The position numbers and the translations under genes are program-made. A stretch of DNA of 64,000 bases from Azospirillum sp. 51_20 (GTDB taxonomy: Bacteria > Pseudomonadota > Alphaproteobacteria > RF32 > CAG-239). Of the stretch, positions 9,218-20,137 are shown piece after piece. Every line of letters begins with the position of its first letter. The stretch's first letter is position 1. Under the pieces are notes generated by a model. The model was not told the DNA's origin and did not search any database. It saw only the letters and a program-made list of their open reading frames with translations. The DNA lies in contig MNTV01000019.1 in assembly GCA_001917175.1 (NCBI GenBank), positions 1-64,000 on the forward strand. The letters are read 5' to 3'.

Positions 9218-9547
9218 TTACTCCGTTTCCTCTTTGTTTTCCTCTTCCCCCGACAGTTCCTCGTCTTCTCCCCTGCTTCGCGGATCAAAAAAACGTCCGT
9301 CACGTCGACGATCCGCATGGTAACCGGGATCAACCGGAATAAGGTCTATCTTTGGGTTATAAAAATTGTACAGTTTGTTATAAATGTCCCAGTTAAAAGT
9401 TTGTCCTATTTCAACTTTATCGATTTTTTGCCGGGAGTATCCCGTTTGGTTCGGCAACGCTCTCTAATCTCAATGACAGTTTTTTCCGACAACGGTAAAA
9501 TTCCCTTCCCTGTTGTCTTTTCAGTATTCTTCTGATCGGCATGGTAA
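9218..9547 (-). pseudogene. Frameshifted small gene, possibly an XRE-like regulator remnant
   Basis: Two minus-strand frames together read like one small protein. The upstream frame gives ILPLSEKTVIEIRERC. The next frame gives GYSRQKIDKVEIGQTFNW and DIYNKLYNFYNPKIDLIP, then an acidic tail. The arrangement recalls a Cro/XRE helix-turn-helix (R-x-x-S-R-x-K-I, then Y-x-x-L-x-x-F-Y), but this is a weak match. The frames join near 9441-9450, where one base appears lost or gained. No ATG with a ribosome site is found for the first part, so the 5' end is also damaged or misplaced. Confidence 0.35.
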
Positions 9548-9654
9548 ACTCTCTAACCCGGTTAAAACAAAACTCCCCCTGAAGACTCAAGACGACGGGA
9601 TTGCCGTATGGCCATAAGCTCTCTGCCCCCGGCCCGGCCGGAAGTTTTCGGAAT

Positions 9655-9682
9655 ACAAAAAACCTCCCGTTTTCGGGAGGTT
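9655..9682 (-). terminator. Intrinsic terminator of the atp operon
   Basis: On the minus strand, AACCTCCCG and CGGGAGGTT pair around four bases and are followed by six T's, 16 bases past the atpC stop. Confidence 0.9.
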
Positions 9683-9697
9683 GACGGACAAGGAAAA

Positions 9698-10075
9698 TCA
9701 CTTATCGGGAAAAGCCGCCAGATCATCGGCAATCATCCGATAAAAGGCCGCATCTTCTTCGCTTGCGGCGTTTTCCAGTCTGTCTGCTGCTTCTTCCTGC
9801 GTAACATTTTTACGGGCAAGCGCCTTTTCGGCTGAAATCGCGCAGACATTATCGACAATCTGAACCACACCGTTGCCGACAAAAAACTTTTCTTCCGCCT
9901 TGCCGGCCTCGTTTAAAAGCTGAACAATGCCCGGTTCCAGCCGGACGATGCTCGGCGCGCGGCCGGCAATCACGGTCAGGTTGTCCGGGCAGCCCGGCAG
10001 CACGATCCCCGCATACATTCCGCTTTTTATCGTTTTGTCGGGCCTTGCCAGCACCAGTTTGACTTTTTCCGCCAT
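9698..10075 (-). CDS. atpC: ATP synthase F1 epsilon subunit
   Basis: A 125-residue central-stalk subunit of F1-ATPase. The N-terminal beta-sandwich is recognisable (VLARPDKTIKSGMYAGIVLP, then the TVIAGRAPSIVRLEPG pattern and FFVGNGVVQIVDN), followed by a helical C-terminus (RKNVTQEEAADRLENA). It is slightly short, as in many alphaproteobacteria. It is the last gene of the operon, 12 bases after atpD, and ends just before a terminator. Confidence 0.95.
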   Translation of the reverse strand: MAEKVKLVLARPDKTIKSGMYAGIVLPGCPDNLTVIAGRAPSIVRLEPGIVQLLNEAGKAEEKFFVGNGVVQIVDNVCAISAEKALARKNVTQEEAADRLENAASEEDAAFYRMIADDLAAFPDK

Positions 10076-10087
10076 TTGATTCCTCTT

Positions 10088-11545
<1,458 letters not shown>

Positions 11546-12457
11546 CTAAATTGCCTCGGCGCCGGCAATAATTTCCACCAGTTCGGTGGTGATCGCCGTC
11601 TGCCGCATGCGGTTATACCTCAGCGTCAGACGGGAAATCATGTCGCCGGCGTTGCGGGTCGCGTTGTCCATTGAGGTCATGCGCGCCCCCTGTTCCGAAG
11701 CCTGGGAATTTATCATAATGTCAAAAACCGCTTCTTTGAAAACCAGCGGCATCAATTGTGCAAGCAGCGGCCCGCTTTCCGGCTCGCTTTCAAAAAAGGC
11801 GCCGCCGCTCATCTCACCCGGCAGTTCGTCCGTCAGCATTTCCGGCGTCAGCGGCAGAATCTGCCGGCTTTTGACGTCGCGGCTCATCGCCGAACGGAAA
11901 TGGCTGTAAACGACTTCGCAGACGTCGATTTCTTTTAAGCCGAACATCGTCAGCACTTCGGCCGCGAGCGCTTCCGCCTCTTCGTAGTCAACGCCCCGGT
12001 TGGCGGCAGACTCCGCCGAGCGGACGATTTCGTCCGCATAATGACGCTTGAGCGCATTGTACCCGCGGGTGCCGAGAGTGATGATTTTAACCTCTTTTCC
12101 CGCCGCTTTCAGCTCCTCGATCCGGTTCATCGCCGTCCGCGCAATCATGGCGTTGTAACTGCCGCACAGGCCGCGGTCGGAAGAAAGCACTACCAAAAGG
12201 TATTTTTTATCCTCGCCGCTGCCCCTGCAAATGGCCGGCAGCTCGGGCGGACGGCCGCTTTCCTCAGCTTTTCGCCATACGAAGCGCCAGGTGCGCCCGG
12301 CTGCGGCATAGAGGTTGTCGCGGTACGCCGCGCTTTTGTCCAGCACGTCCTGAGCGCGGCGCAGGCGGGAAGCGGCAACCATTTTCATCGCCGAAGTGAT
12401 TTTTTCGGTCGATTTGATCGCCTCTATCCGTCCGCGTAACTCTTTTAACCCTGCCAT
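11546..12457 (-). CDS. atpG: ATP synthase F1 gamma subunit
   Basis: A 303-residue rotor shaft of F1-ATPase. The N-terminus LKELRGRIEAIKSTEKITSA and the C-terminus ITTELVEIIAGAEAI are the conserved coiled-coil ends, and LSSDRGLCGSYN is the conserved central motif. The region around 52-75 (TWRFVWRKAEESGRPPELP) is family-typical but variable. It starts 9 bases after atpA stops. Confidence 0.97.
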   Translation of the reverse strand: MAGLKELRGRIEAIKSTEKITSAMKMVAASRLRRAQDVLDKSAAYRDNLYAAAGRTWRFVWRKAEESGRPPELPAICRGSGEDKKYLLVVLSSDRGLCGSYNAMIARTAMNRIEELKAAGKEVKIITLGTRGYNALKRHYADEIVRSAESAANRGVDYEEAEALAAEVLTMFGLKEIDVCEVVYSHFRSAMSRDVKSRQILPLTPEMLTDELPGEMSGGAFFESEPESGPLLAQLMPLVFKEAVFDIMINSQASEQGARMTSMDNATRNAGDMISRLTLRYNRMRQTAITTELVEIIAGAEAI

Positions 12458-12466
12458 TTTGCTTTC

Positions 12467-14020
<1,554 letters not shown>

Positions 14021-14575
14021 TTATTTCGTCCCTTTCATCAATAATTCCAGCTTTTCCAGCTTGCCTTTGAGAGAATCGTCAAACATTATTGATCCGCATT
14101 CTACCAGCAGTCCGCCCAAAATTTCAGGCTTTATCGTATATTTAATCACAACTTTTTTTTGCAGCCACTTTTCAAGACCGCGTTTCAGCCGTTCGTCCTG
14201 ATCTTTTTTCAGAACCGCCGCGCTCGTCACCGACACTTCGGCGATATTGTCCGCAGCATAAAAAAGAGCCTTACAGCGGTCAAGAATTTCCGGCAACAGG
14301 TTCAACCGGTTATTGTCGGCGGCGGTCAGCAACGCGTTTACCGTCACCCCGCTCAAGCCGAGACGACTGCCTATTTCGCTTACGGCGGCTTTTTTAGCGT
14401 CCGTTTTCCACAGCGGGTTGGCCAGCATGCCAACGATCTTCGGATCTTCTTCCAGCGCGCTTTTCAGCGTTTCGACGTCGGACAGGACCCGGCTCCCGGC
14501 TTTTGCCGCCCGTGCCGCTTCAAACATTGCGTCTGCATAAGACGCGGCCAGTTTGTTTTTAGAATCCTTTTTCAT
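14021..14575 (-). CDS. atpH: ATP synthase F1 delta subunit
   Basis: A 184-residue peripheral-stalk protein that ties F1 to the b subunits. The helical N-terminal domain (YADAMFEAARAAK, then LANPLWKTDAKKAAV) and the C-terminal KYTIKPEILGGLLVECGS segment, with its G-G-x-x-V/I motif, are diagnostic. It is the first gene of the F1 operon; no F0 genes are present here, as is usual in alphaproteobacteria, where F0 lies elsewhere. It follows priA by 74 bases. Confidence 0.95.
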   Translation of the reverse strand: MKKDSKNKLAASYADAMFEAARAAKAGSRVLSDVETLKSALEEDPKIVGMLANPLWKTDAKKAAVSEIGSRLGLSGVTVNALLTAADNNRLNLLPEILDRCKALFYAADNIAEVSVTSAAVLKKDQDERLKRGLEKWLQKKVVIKYTIKPEILGGLLVECGSIMFDDSLKGKLEKLELLMKGTK

Positions 14576-14649
14576 TTTTTTCTCTCACAATAATCTTCGG
14601 TTATATATAACATTTGTTTCTTTTTTATTAATGGCGCCTTTTTCTTTAA

Positions 14650-16821
14650 TTACATAAACGAATAGGGATCAATGTCAACGGCAACCCGCACTTTGGCGGG
14701 AATTTTTACCTTTTGCAGCCATTGCCGCACCACGTCCTGAATCTTTACCGTCCTGTCGGTTTTCAAAAGCAGCCGGTAGCGGTAGCGGTTACGCAGCATG
14801 AATATCGGCGCCGGCGCCGGCCCGAGGACGGAAACCCGGTCCGAAGCCGGTCCGCAGCGTCCCAGTTCGGCCGCCGCCTTTTCCGTCAGCGTCTGATTTT
14901 CGCCGGAAACGACCAGCGCCGCCAGTCGGCCGAACGGCGGCAGTTTGAGCATTTGCCGGGTCTGTTTTTCCAACTCGAGAAAACGACCGCGGTCATTGTC
15001 GACCAGCGCCTGCAGCACCGCGTTTTCGGGATACAGCGTCTGGATCCAGACTTCGCCGCTCTTTTCGCCGCGGCCGGCACGCCCGGCCACCTGCGAAAGC
15101 AGCTGATAGGTCTGTTCGGCCGCCCGCAGGTCGCTGCCCATCAGCCCGAGGTCGGCGTCAACGATGCCGACCAACGTCAGCTCGGGAAAATGGTGCCCCT
15201 TGGCCAGAATCTGGGTACCGATCAAAATATCCAGTTCTCCCCTCTCCATCTTTCCGAAAATTTCGGAAACTTCCGCCAGACTCGAAGTCGTGTCGCTGGA
15301 AAGCACCGCCGTCCGCGCCGCCGGAAAACGTTTGGCCACCTCTTCGGCAATCCGTTCTACCCCCGGCCCGCAGGAAGTGAGCCCCTCTTCCGATCCGCAG
15401 TCGGGACAACGCACCGGCCGGACCATGGTATAGCCGCAATGATGACAGATCAGCCGGTTTGTACTCCGGTGTTCGGCCAGCCAGGCGGTGCAGTTCGGAC
15501 ATTGAATGCGATATCCGCAGTCGCGGCAGATGACAAGCGGCGCATAGCCCCGGCGGTTTAAAAACAGCATTGACTGTTCGCCTTTTTGCAAGTTTTCCTC
15601 CAGCGCCCCGACCAACGGCGGCGAAAGCCAGGAAACGCCCCACGGCCCTTTTTGCGGCTTGTCTTTTTTGAGGTCGACGATTTTCAGTTCCGGCAGCCTG
15701 GCATCGGCAAAACGCCGGGTTAAACGTACCGCGTCATATTTGCCGCTTTCGACGTTGACCATGGTTTCCAAATCCGGGGTCGCGGTTGACAGAATGAGCG
15801 GAAACTGCTCAAACTTGGCTCGCATGACCGCCATGTCGCGGCATTGATAGTTGACGATTTCCTCCTGTTTGAAGGAATGGTCGTGGCTTTCGTCGACAAC
15901 GATCAGCCCAAGGTCGGTATAGGGCAGAAACAGAGCCGAACGGGCGCCGACGATCACCTGTACCCGGCCTTCGGCAATCGCCGTCCAGGTGTCCGCACGT
16001 TCGCGCTGCCCCAAACCCGAATGCCAGCAGGCGGGACGCACCCCGAACCGGTTTTCAAAACGAGCCAGCCATTGCGTCGTCAGCGAAATCTCGGGCACCA
16101 GAATCAGCACCTGGCGGCCGTTTTTCAAAACTTCCGCCGCGGCCTCGAAATAAACTTCCGTCTTGCCGCTGCCGGTCACGCCGTCCAGAAGCGTCACCGA
16201 AAAACCCCGTCCGACTTTTTGCACCAGAGCGTCTGCCGCCGCCTGCTGCTCGGGTGAAAGTTTTACTTTGCGAAAATCCGGCCGCGGCGGAGAAAACGCC
16301 TTCTTCTTTTCCACCGTAAAGGGAATCAGCACTCCGGCTCCGATCAGAGTATTGACAACCCCCGCTCCGCAACCGGCGCCCCTGCATATTTCGGATTTTG
16401 AATAAGGGGCATGTTTCAAGAGATCCATCACGTGCCAGCGGGCGTCGGAATTTTTCAGTTTGGCCTCGGCCAGGGTTTTGCCGCTCAATCGGTAAAGCGT
16501 GGCCGTCTGCGGGGCGTCGAACGCCTGCCGCACGCTGATCACCATTTTAAGTACCAGCCCGAGCGGCGCGCAGTTGTAAGCGGCGGTAAATTCCACCAGC
16601 CGGCGCAATTCTTCCGCAATCGGCGGAAAATTAAATTTTTCGATCACCGTTCGGATCCGTTTGTCATCAAGCCCGGAACTTTTGCCGTGCCGCCAGACCA
16701 CACCGATCTGTTCTTCCCGCCCGAAAGGCACCCGCACCATGGTTCCGAGAGGCAGTTCTTCTTCGCTCTCGTAATCAAACGGTTCATTAAAAGGCAATGG
16801 CAGCAAAACTCCGATAATCAT
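14650..16821 (-). CDS. priA: Primosomal protein N' (replication restart helicase)
   Basis: A 723-residue superfamily 2 helicase that reloads the replisome at stalled forks. Order of features: an N-terminal DNA-binding domain, Walker A in GVTGSGKTE, the helicase motif VDESHDHSFKQ (DESH in place of the more usual DEEH), the zinc-binding array (CRDCGYRIQCPNC, then CHHCGY and CPDCG: eight cysteines), and the C-terminal GTQILAKGHHFP and SQVAGRAGRG motifs. Length is normal. The partner arrangement, priA followed by atpH, is common in alphaproteobacteria. Confidence 0.97.
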   Translation of the reverse strand: MIIGVLLPLPFNEPFDYESEEELPLGTMVRVPFGREEQIGVVWRHGKSSGLDDKRIRTVIEKFNFPPIAEELRRLVEFTAAYNCAPLGLVLKMVISVRQAFDAPQTATLYRLSGKTLAEAKLKNSDARWHVMDLLKHAPYSKSEICRGAGCGAGVVNTLIGAGVLIPFTVEKKKAFSPPRPDFRKVKLSPEQQAAADALVQKVGRGFSVTLLDGVTGSGKTEVYFEAAAEVLKNGRQVLILVPEISLTTQWLARFENRFGVRPACWHSGLGQRERADTWTAIAEGRVQVIVGARSALFLPYTDLGLIVVDESHDHSFKQEEIVNYQCRDMAVMRAKFEQFPLILSTATPDLETMVNVESGKYDAVRLTRRFADARLPELKIVDLKKDKPQKGPWGVSWLSPPLVGALEENLQKGEQSMLFLNRRGYAPLVICRDCGYRIQCPNCTAWLAEHRSTNRLICHHCGYTMVRPVRCPDCGSEEGLTSCGPGVERIAEEVAKRFPAARTAVLSSDTTSSLAEVSEIFGKMERGELDILIGTQILAKGHHFPELTLVGIVDADLGLMGSDLRAAEQTYQLLSQVAGRAGRGEKSGEVWIQTLYPENAVLQALVDNDRGRFLELEKQTRQMLKLPPFGRLAALVVSGENQTLTEKAAAELGRCGPASDRVSVLGPAPAPIFMLRNRYRYRLLLKTDRTVKIQDVVRQWLQKVKIPAKVRVAVDIDPYSFM

Positions 16822-16933
16822 TTATCCGCTCTTTTTTCAAAAAAACGCTTTTATCATACACGCTGCCTCCCAAAAAACCAGACGCAAGGCGCAACAATCC
16901 CCAAAAACCTGACAAACCCGACGCATCCGCCGA

Positions 16934-16962
16934 TTGCTAAAACGCAAAAAGCATGTTATACT
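16934..16962 (+). promoter_or_regulatory. Sigma-70-like promoter of the gene at 16983
   Basis: TTGCTA and TATACT are separated by 17 bases and lie 20 bases before the start codon. The leader is short and carries GGAG as the ribosome site. Confidence 0.6.
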
Positions 16963-16982
16963 GACCGGTAACGGAGAAAAAA

Positions 16983-18167
16983 ATGACGGAACAAGACAAC
17001 AAAGGCGTAACCGTTTTGTCCGAAGACAACGGCGAAATTTCGGACGCCCAGCGCCGGGAAATCAACGAAGCCGTTTCCTGGCTGAACAACTGGATCGAAA
17101 AGCGGCACCAAAGAGGTTTTATGAGCGACGCCGAATATGAAAAAGCGCACAAAAAGCTGCAAAACCTGATAGTCGCCACCAAAGACGAAGCTTATGACTT
17201 TGCCGGCGGCATGCGGGCAAGCGGCTATTTCAGCATAACGGACAACAACGAAAAGATAACCATCAACCGAAAAGAATATCCGGTCGACAACGTTATCCAT
17301 GTCAGCCGCAACGCGGACAACCTCGGCAGCCGCGTCGTGCACGAGGCCACCCACGCCCTGAGGCTGGAAGACAGCGAAAAAGCCTGCACTCCGGAAAAAG
17401 TTCAGTCATATTATATGGACGACAAACGGGAAATCTACGCCCGGGTGATGGAAACCCGGTATAACTTCAATCTTGATCCCCAAGCAAAACTGAGCAAGGA
17501 AAATCTGCGTTATTTGAGAGAAACGGAACTCGGACCGGAAGCTCTTGCCCGGGAAAAAGAACAGGCCGAAAGGGATCGGGAATTCGACGCAATGCTGAGG
17601 GAACTGACGGGAGAAACGCCTTTACCCGAAGCACAGGCGGAAGAAAAAGAGGAAGTTTCTCCGGTCAAGCCGCAAACTACCGGCTCGCGCCGCTCGGAAC
17701 AAAAAACTTTTATTCTCGACTCTTATTCCGAAGACGAAAAACTGAAATTTTTCAACGATACCGCGGACAACGGCAGAGCAAACGAAGACATGAACGGCCT
17801 GCACGCCGCCATGGCCGCAAACCATTCCGCCATTTCGGAGCGGATTGCCGCTTTCCGCGCCCGCCGCAACAGCGAAAGCGTTCAACGGGCAAATATTGTG
17901 GCCGGCATGCGGGCCGACAATCTGCGGCTGCAGCAAAAACGGCAGGAACTGGCGGAAATGACCGGCAGCAGTCCGGTGACGCCTTATCCGCATTTTGCCG
18001 ACAGGCATTACCGCTGCGAAGACACTGCCGCCGAAGAGGCCGTCCGGCGCCGGCAAGCGGCGGAAGCGGAAAGGGCTTCCCCTTCTTTGGACGCGGACAA
18101 GCCGACGGTTTCCAAATCTTCGGCGCTGCGCAAATTCATGAACTTTTTCCATGAGGAATACGCCTGA
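16983..18167 (+). CDS. Unknown protein with HEATH zincin motif
   Basis: A 394-residue protein without a signal peptide. The N-terminal third contains a zincin-like site: V-V-H-E-A-T-H-A-L with H120, E121 and H124, followed by DDKREIYARVMETRY, whose E150 or E157 could be the third ligand. The rest (about 190-394) is charged, low in complexity and probably partly coiled coil. A cytoplasmic or injected metallopeptidase is possible; this is inference from the motif only. It is a single gene with its own promoter (16934) and a downstream terminator. No family recognised. Confidence 0.8.
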   Translation: MTEQDNKGVTVLSEDNGEISDAQRREINEAVSWLNNWIEKRHQRGFMSDAEYEKAHKKLQNLIVATKDEAYDFAGGMRASGYFSITDNNEKITINRKEYPVDNVIHVSRNADNLGSRVVHEATHALRLEDSEKACTPEKVQSYYMDDKREIYARVMETRYNFNLDPQAKLSKENLRYLRETELGPEALAREKEQAERDREFDAMLRELTGETPLPEAQAEEKEEVSPVKPQTTGSRRSEQKTFILDSYSEDEKLKFFNDTADNGRANEDMNGLHAAMAANHSAISERIAAFRARRNSESVQRANIVAGMRADNLRLQQKRQELAEMTGSSPVTPYPHFADRHYRCEDTAAEEAVRRRQAAEAERASPSLDADKPTVSKSSALRKFMNFFHEEYA

Positions 18168-18205
18168 AACGAATATATGCCTTCAACACACGCCTTGTCA
18201 TGCAA

Positions 18206-18246
18206 AAAAAAATCCCGTATGCCGCAAAAGCAAACGGGATTTTTCT
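18206..18246. terminator. Bidirectional terminator
   Basis: AAATCCCGT and ACGGGATTT form a hairpin flanked by an A run on the left and a T run on the right, between the convergent genes ending at 18167 and 18267. Confidence 0.8.
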
Positions 18247-18266
18247 AAACATCAGACTGTTCAAGC

Positions 18267-18494
18267 CTATTTGACCATAATGACCGGGCCGGAGTGTGAA
18301 GAACCTTCGATCTTCAGACTGTCGCCCGTTTTCAGCAGCATCATCTGAACGCCGTCCCGCGGGTATTCAAAAATCCGGCAGGCGCCTCCTTCCAGCATGA
18401 TCAGATTGCGGCTGATGATTTTTCCGGTTTCCGGGTCGGTATAAATCACGAACTGTGCCCGCGTGATCTTATACCATCTGCTTGTTGTTTCCAT
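18267..18494 (-). CDS. Small hypothetical protein
   Basis: A 75-residue basic/hydrophobic protein that looks mostly beta (WYKITRAQFVIYTD; CRIFEYPRDGVQMMLL). No signal peptide, membrane segment or known motif. It stands alone between convergent and divergent neighbours, closed by the terminator at 18206. It could be a small beta-barrel domain; no function is assigned. Confidence 0.6.
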   Translation of the reverse strand: METTSRWYKITRAQFVIYTDPETGKIISRNLIMLEGGACRIFEYPRDGVQMMLLKTGDSLKIEGSSHSGPVIMVK

Positions 18495-18627
18495 GACGTT
18501 TGTATTTTAAAAACGGTTTATAATAATGTGTTAATCGTATTTGCGTATTTAACAGCTTATATTATTCTCCGCCTTTGTCAACAAAGCTTTACAAAATCTT
18601 AAACTTCGGCGGATAAAATTTATTTTC

Positions 18628-19581
18628 ATGAAAGAGGAAATAAAATTTCATGCCGACGGCATTTTAAACGAAGCGATCCGCAGCTGGCGCCAATGGCTGC
18701 TGGACGAACGCCGCTATTCCGTACACACGGTTGACGCCTATGCCCGCGACCTGGCTTTGTTCACCGCCTTTCTGGCAGCCCGGGAAGACCTCTGCCCGGA
18801 GGGAAAAGTATCGCTCGGCCTTTTGAAAAAACTGAAAATCCGCGACTTTCGCAGTTTTATCGGTGCCCGCAGCGCCGGCAACAAAGAAAAAAGCACCATT
18901 GCCCGCGAACTTTCAAGCATCCGCAATTTTTTTCGCTGGCTCGACCGGCAGAATCTGGTTCAAAACCCGGCCGTCAGCATCCTTTCATCCCCGCGCAGAA
19001 ACAAAGTGCTGCCGAAAGCTGTCGGCGTCAAAGAAACGCTTAAGCTGGTCAACGAGGCCGGACAAGAGGAAAACGAAAACTGGCTCATGCTGCGCGACAA
19101 GGCGGTATTTACCCTGCTTTACGGCTGCGGGCTGCGCATTTCGGAAGCCTTGTCCATAACTCCGGCCGACCTTAAAACCGGCGACATTCTCCGCGTCCGC
19201 GGCAAAGGCGGCAAGGAAAGGCTGGTGCCGATGCTGCCGGTGGTGATTAAAAGAATCGAAGATTATCTCAACGCCTGCCCTTACCATGTTCACGAAGACG
19301 AAGCGTTGTTTCTGGGCGTGCGCGGCGGACGCCTCAATCCGCGGATCGTCCAGCGGCTGACGGAACGGCTGCGCGACGGACTGCATCTTCCAGGCAACGT
19401 AACGCCGCACGCCCTGCGCCATTCGTTCGCCACTCATCTGCTGGCGGAAGGAACCGACCTGCGATCCATTCAGGAGCTGCTCGGACACGCTTCGCTTTCC
19501 ACCACCCAACGTTACACCGAAGTGGAAATTTCCACCCTGCAAAAAGAATATGACGGCGCCCGCCTTCTCGGCGGCAAATAA
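18628..19581 (+). CDS. xerC: Tyrosine recombinase XerC
   Basis: A 317-residue site-specific recombinase that resolves chromosome dimers at dif with XerD. It has an N-terminal SAM-like DNA-binding domain (20-120) and a catalytic domain with the R-K-H-R-H-Y set: GCGLRISEAL carries the first Arg, RVRGKGGKERLVP the Lys, HALRHSFATHLL the His and second Arg, ELLGHASLSTTQRYTEV the last His and the Tyr. The LGHASLSTTQ form fits XerC better than XerD, but the two are close. It is followed by a terminator. Confidence 0.9.
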   Translation: MKEEIKFHADGILNEAIRSWRQWLLDERRYSVHTVDAYARDLALFTAFLAAREDLCPEGKVSLGLLKKLKIRDFRSFIGARSAGNKEKSTIARELSSIRNFFRWLDRQNLVQNPAVSILSSPRRNKVLPKAVGVKETLKLVNEAGQEENENWLMLRDKAVFTLLYGCGLRISEALSITPADLKTGDILRVRGKGGKERLVPMLPVVIKRIEDYLNACPYHVHEDEALFLGVRGGRLNPRIVQRLTERLRDGLHLPGNVTPHALRHSFATHLLAEGTDLRSIQELLGHASLSTTQRYTEVEISTLQKEYDGARLLGGK

Positions 19582-19604
19582 AGACGGCACGGATTTTTTT
19601 CAAA

Positions 19605-19640
19605 CAAAAACCCCGGACAAACCGGGGCCTTTTCGTTTTT
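19605..19640. terminator. Bidirectional terminator between xerC and the lipoprotein gene
   Basis: ACCCCGG and CCGGGGC pair around a five-base loop with A and T runs on either side; the two genes converge on it. Confidence 0.85.
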
Positions 19641-19651
19641 TGCTCCGGACG

Positions 19652-19957
19652 TTATTTGCCGGCATTGACCAAACGGTCGAGAATGCTCTCTGCCGTCGAA
19701 ACCGCCTCATCGTCCAGCCCGGCCGATTGCAGCGCCAGTTTGCGCAGACAGTCGTCGGCAATTTCGTCGGCCGTTTCCTTCAGCGTTTTGTCCAGCAAAG
19801 TGCCGTTTTGCAGTTTGTCGTTGGCCTCGCTCAGCATGCAGGCCCGCAGTCTGGTTTTGAACGGCGCATTCCTGTCCGCCCGCATGTAACCGGACAAATC
19901 GCCGCAAGCCGTCAGCGCCAGCCCCGTCAGCAACAGTCCGCAGATTTTCTTTTTCAT
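19652..19957 (-). CDS. Small lipoprotein of unknown function
   Basis: A 101-residue protein with a lipoprotein signal (MKKKICGLLLTGLALTAC, lipobox L-T-A-C). The mature 80 residues are helical and acidic, with two further cysteines that could form a disulphide. The signal supports an envelope location; outer-membrane anchoring is inferred because Asp is not at +2 (the residue after Cys is Gly). No family recognised. Confidence 0.75.
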   Translation of the reverse strand: MKKKICGLLLTGLALTACGDLSGYMRADRNAPFKTRLRACMLSEANDKLQNGTLLDKTLKETADEIADDCLRKLALQSAGLDDEAVSTAESILDRLVNAGK

Positions 19958-20074
19958 CTTTTCCAGTCCTTGTCAGCAGTCGGTTAAAAACGTCCTTATT
20001 TTATACCTGTTGCCGGAGTCGTCAATTTTTATCTCCGTTTATCCCACCTTTTCCGGCATTCCGCTTATTATTTA

Positions 20075-20103
20075 TTGACGAAAATTTGTTCTTGCGCTAA
20101 CCT
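20075..20103 (+). promoter_or_regulatory. Probable sigma-70 promoter of the molybdenum-cofactor gene
   Basis: TTGACG and TAACCT are spaced by 17 bases, 34 bases before the start codon. Confidence 0.45.
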
Positions 20104-20137
20104 TTTTGTGAAAAACAATGTTTGGGGGTAAACACTC

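Noticed and set aside
9600..9654. Possible fifth copy of the post-terminator repeat ending GGCCGGAAGTTTTCGG
   Set aside because: Only the last ~15 bases match and its order relative to a terminator differs.
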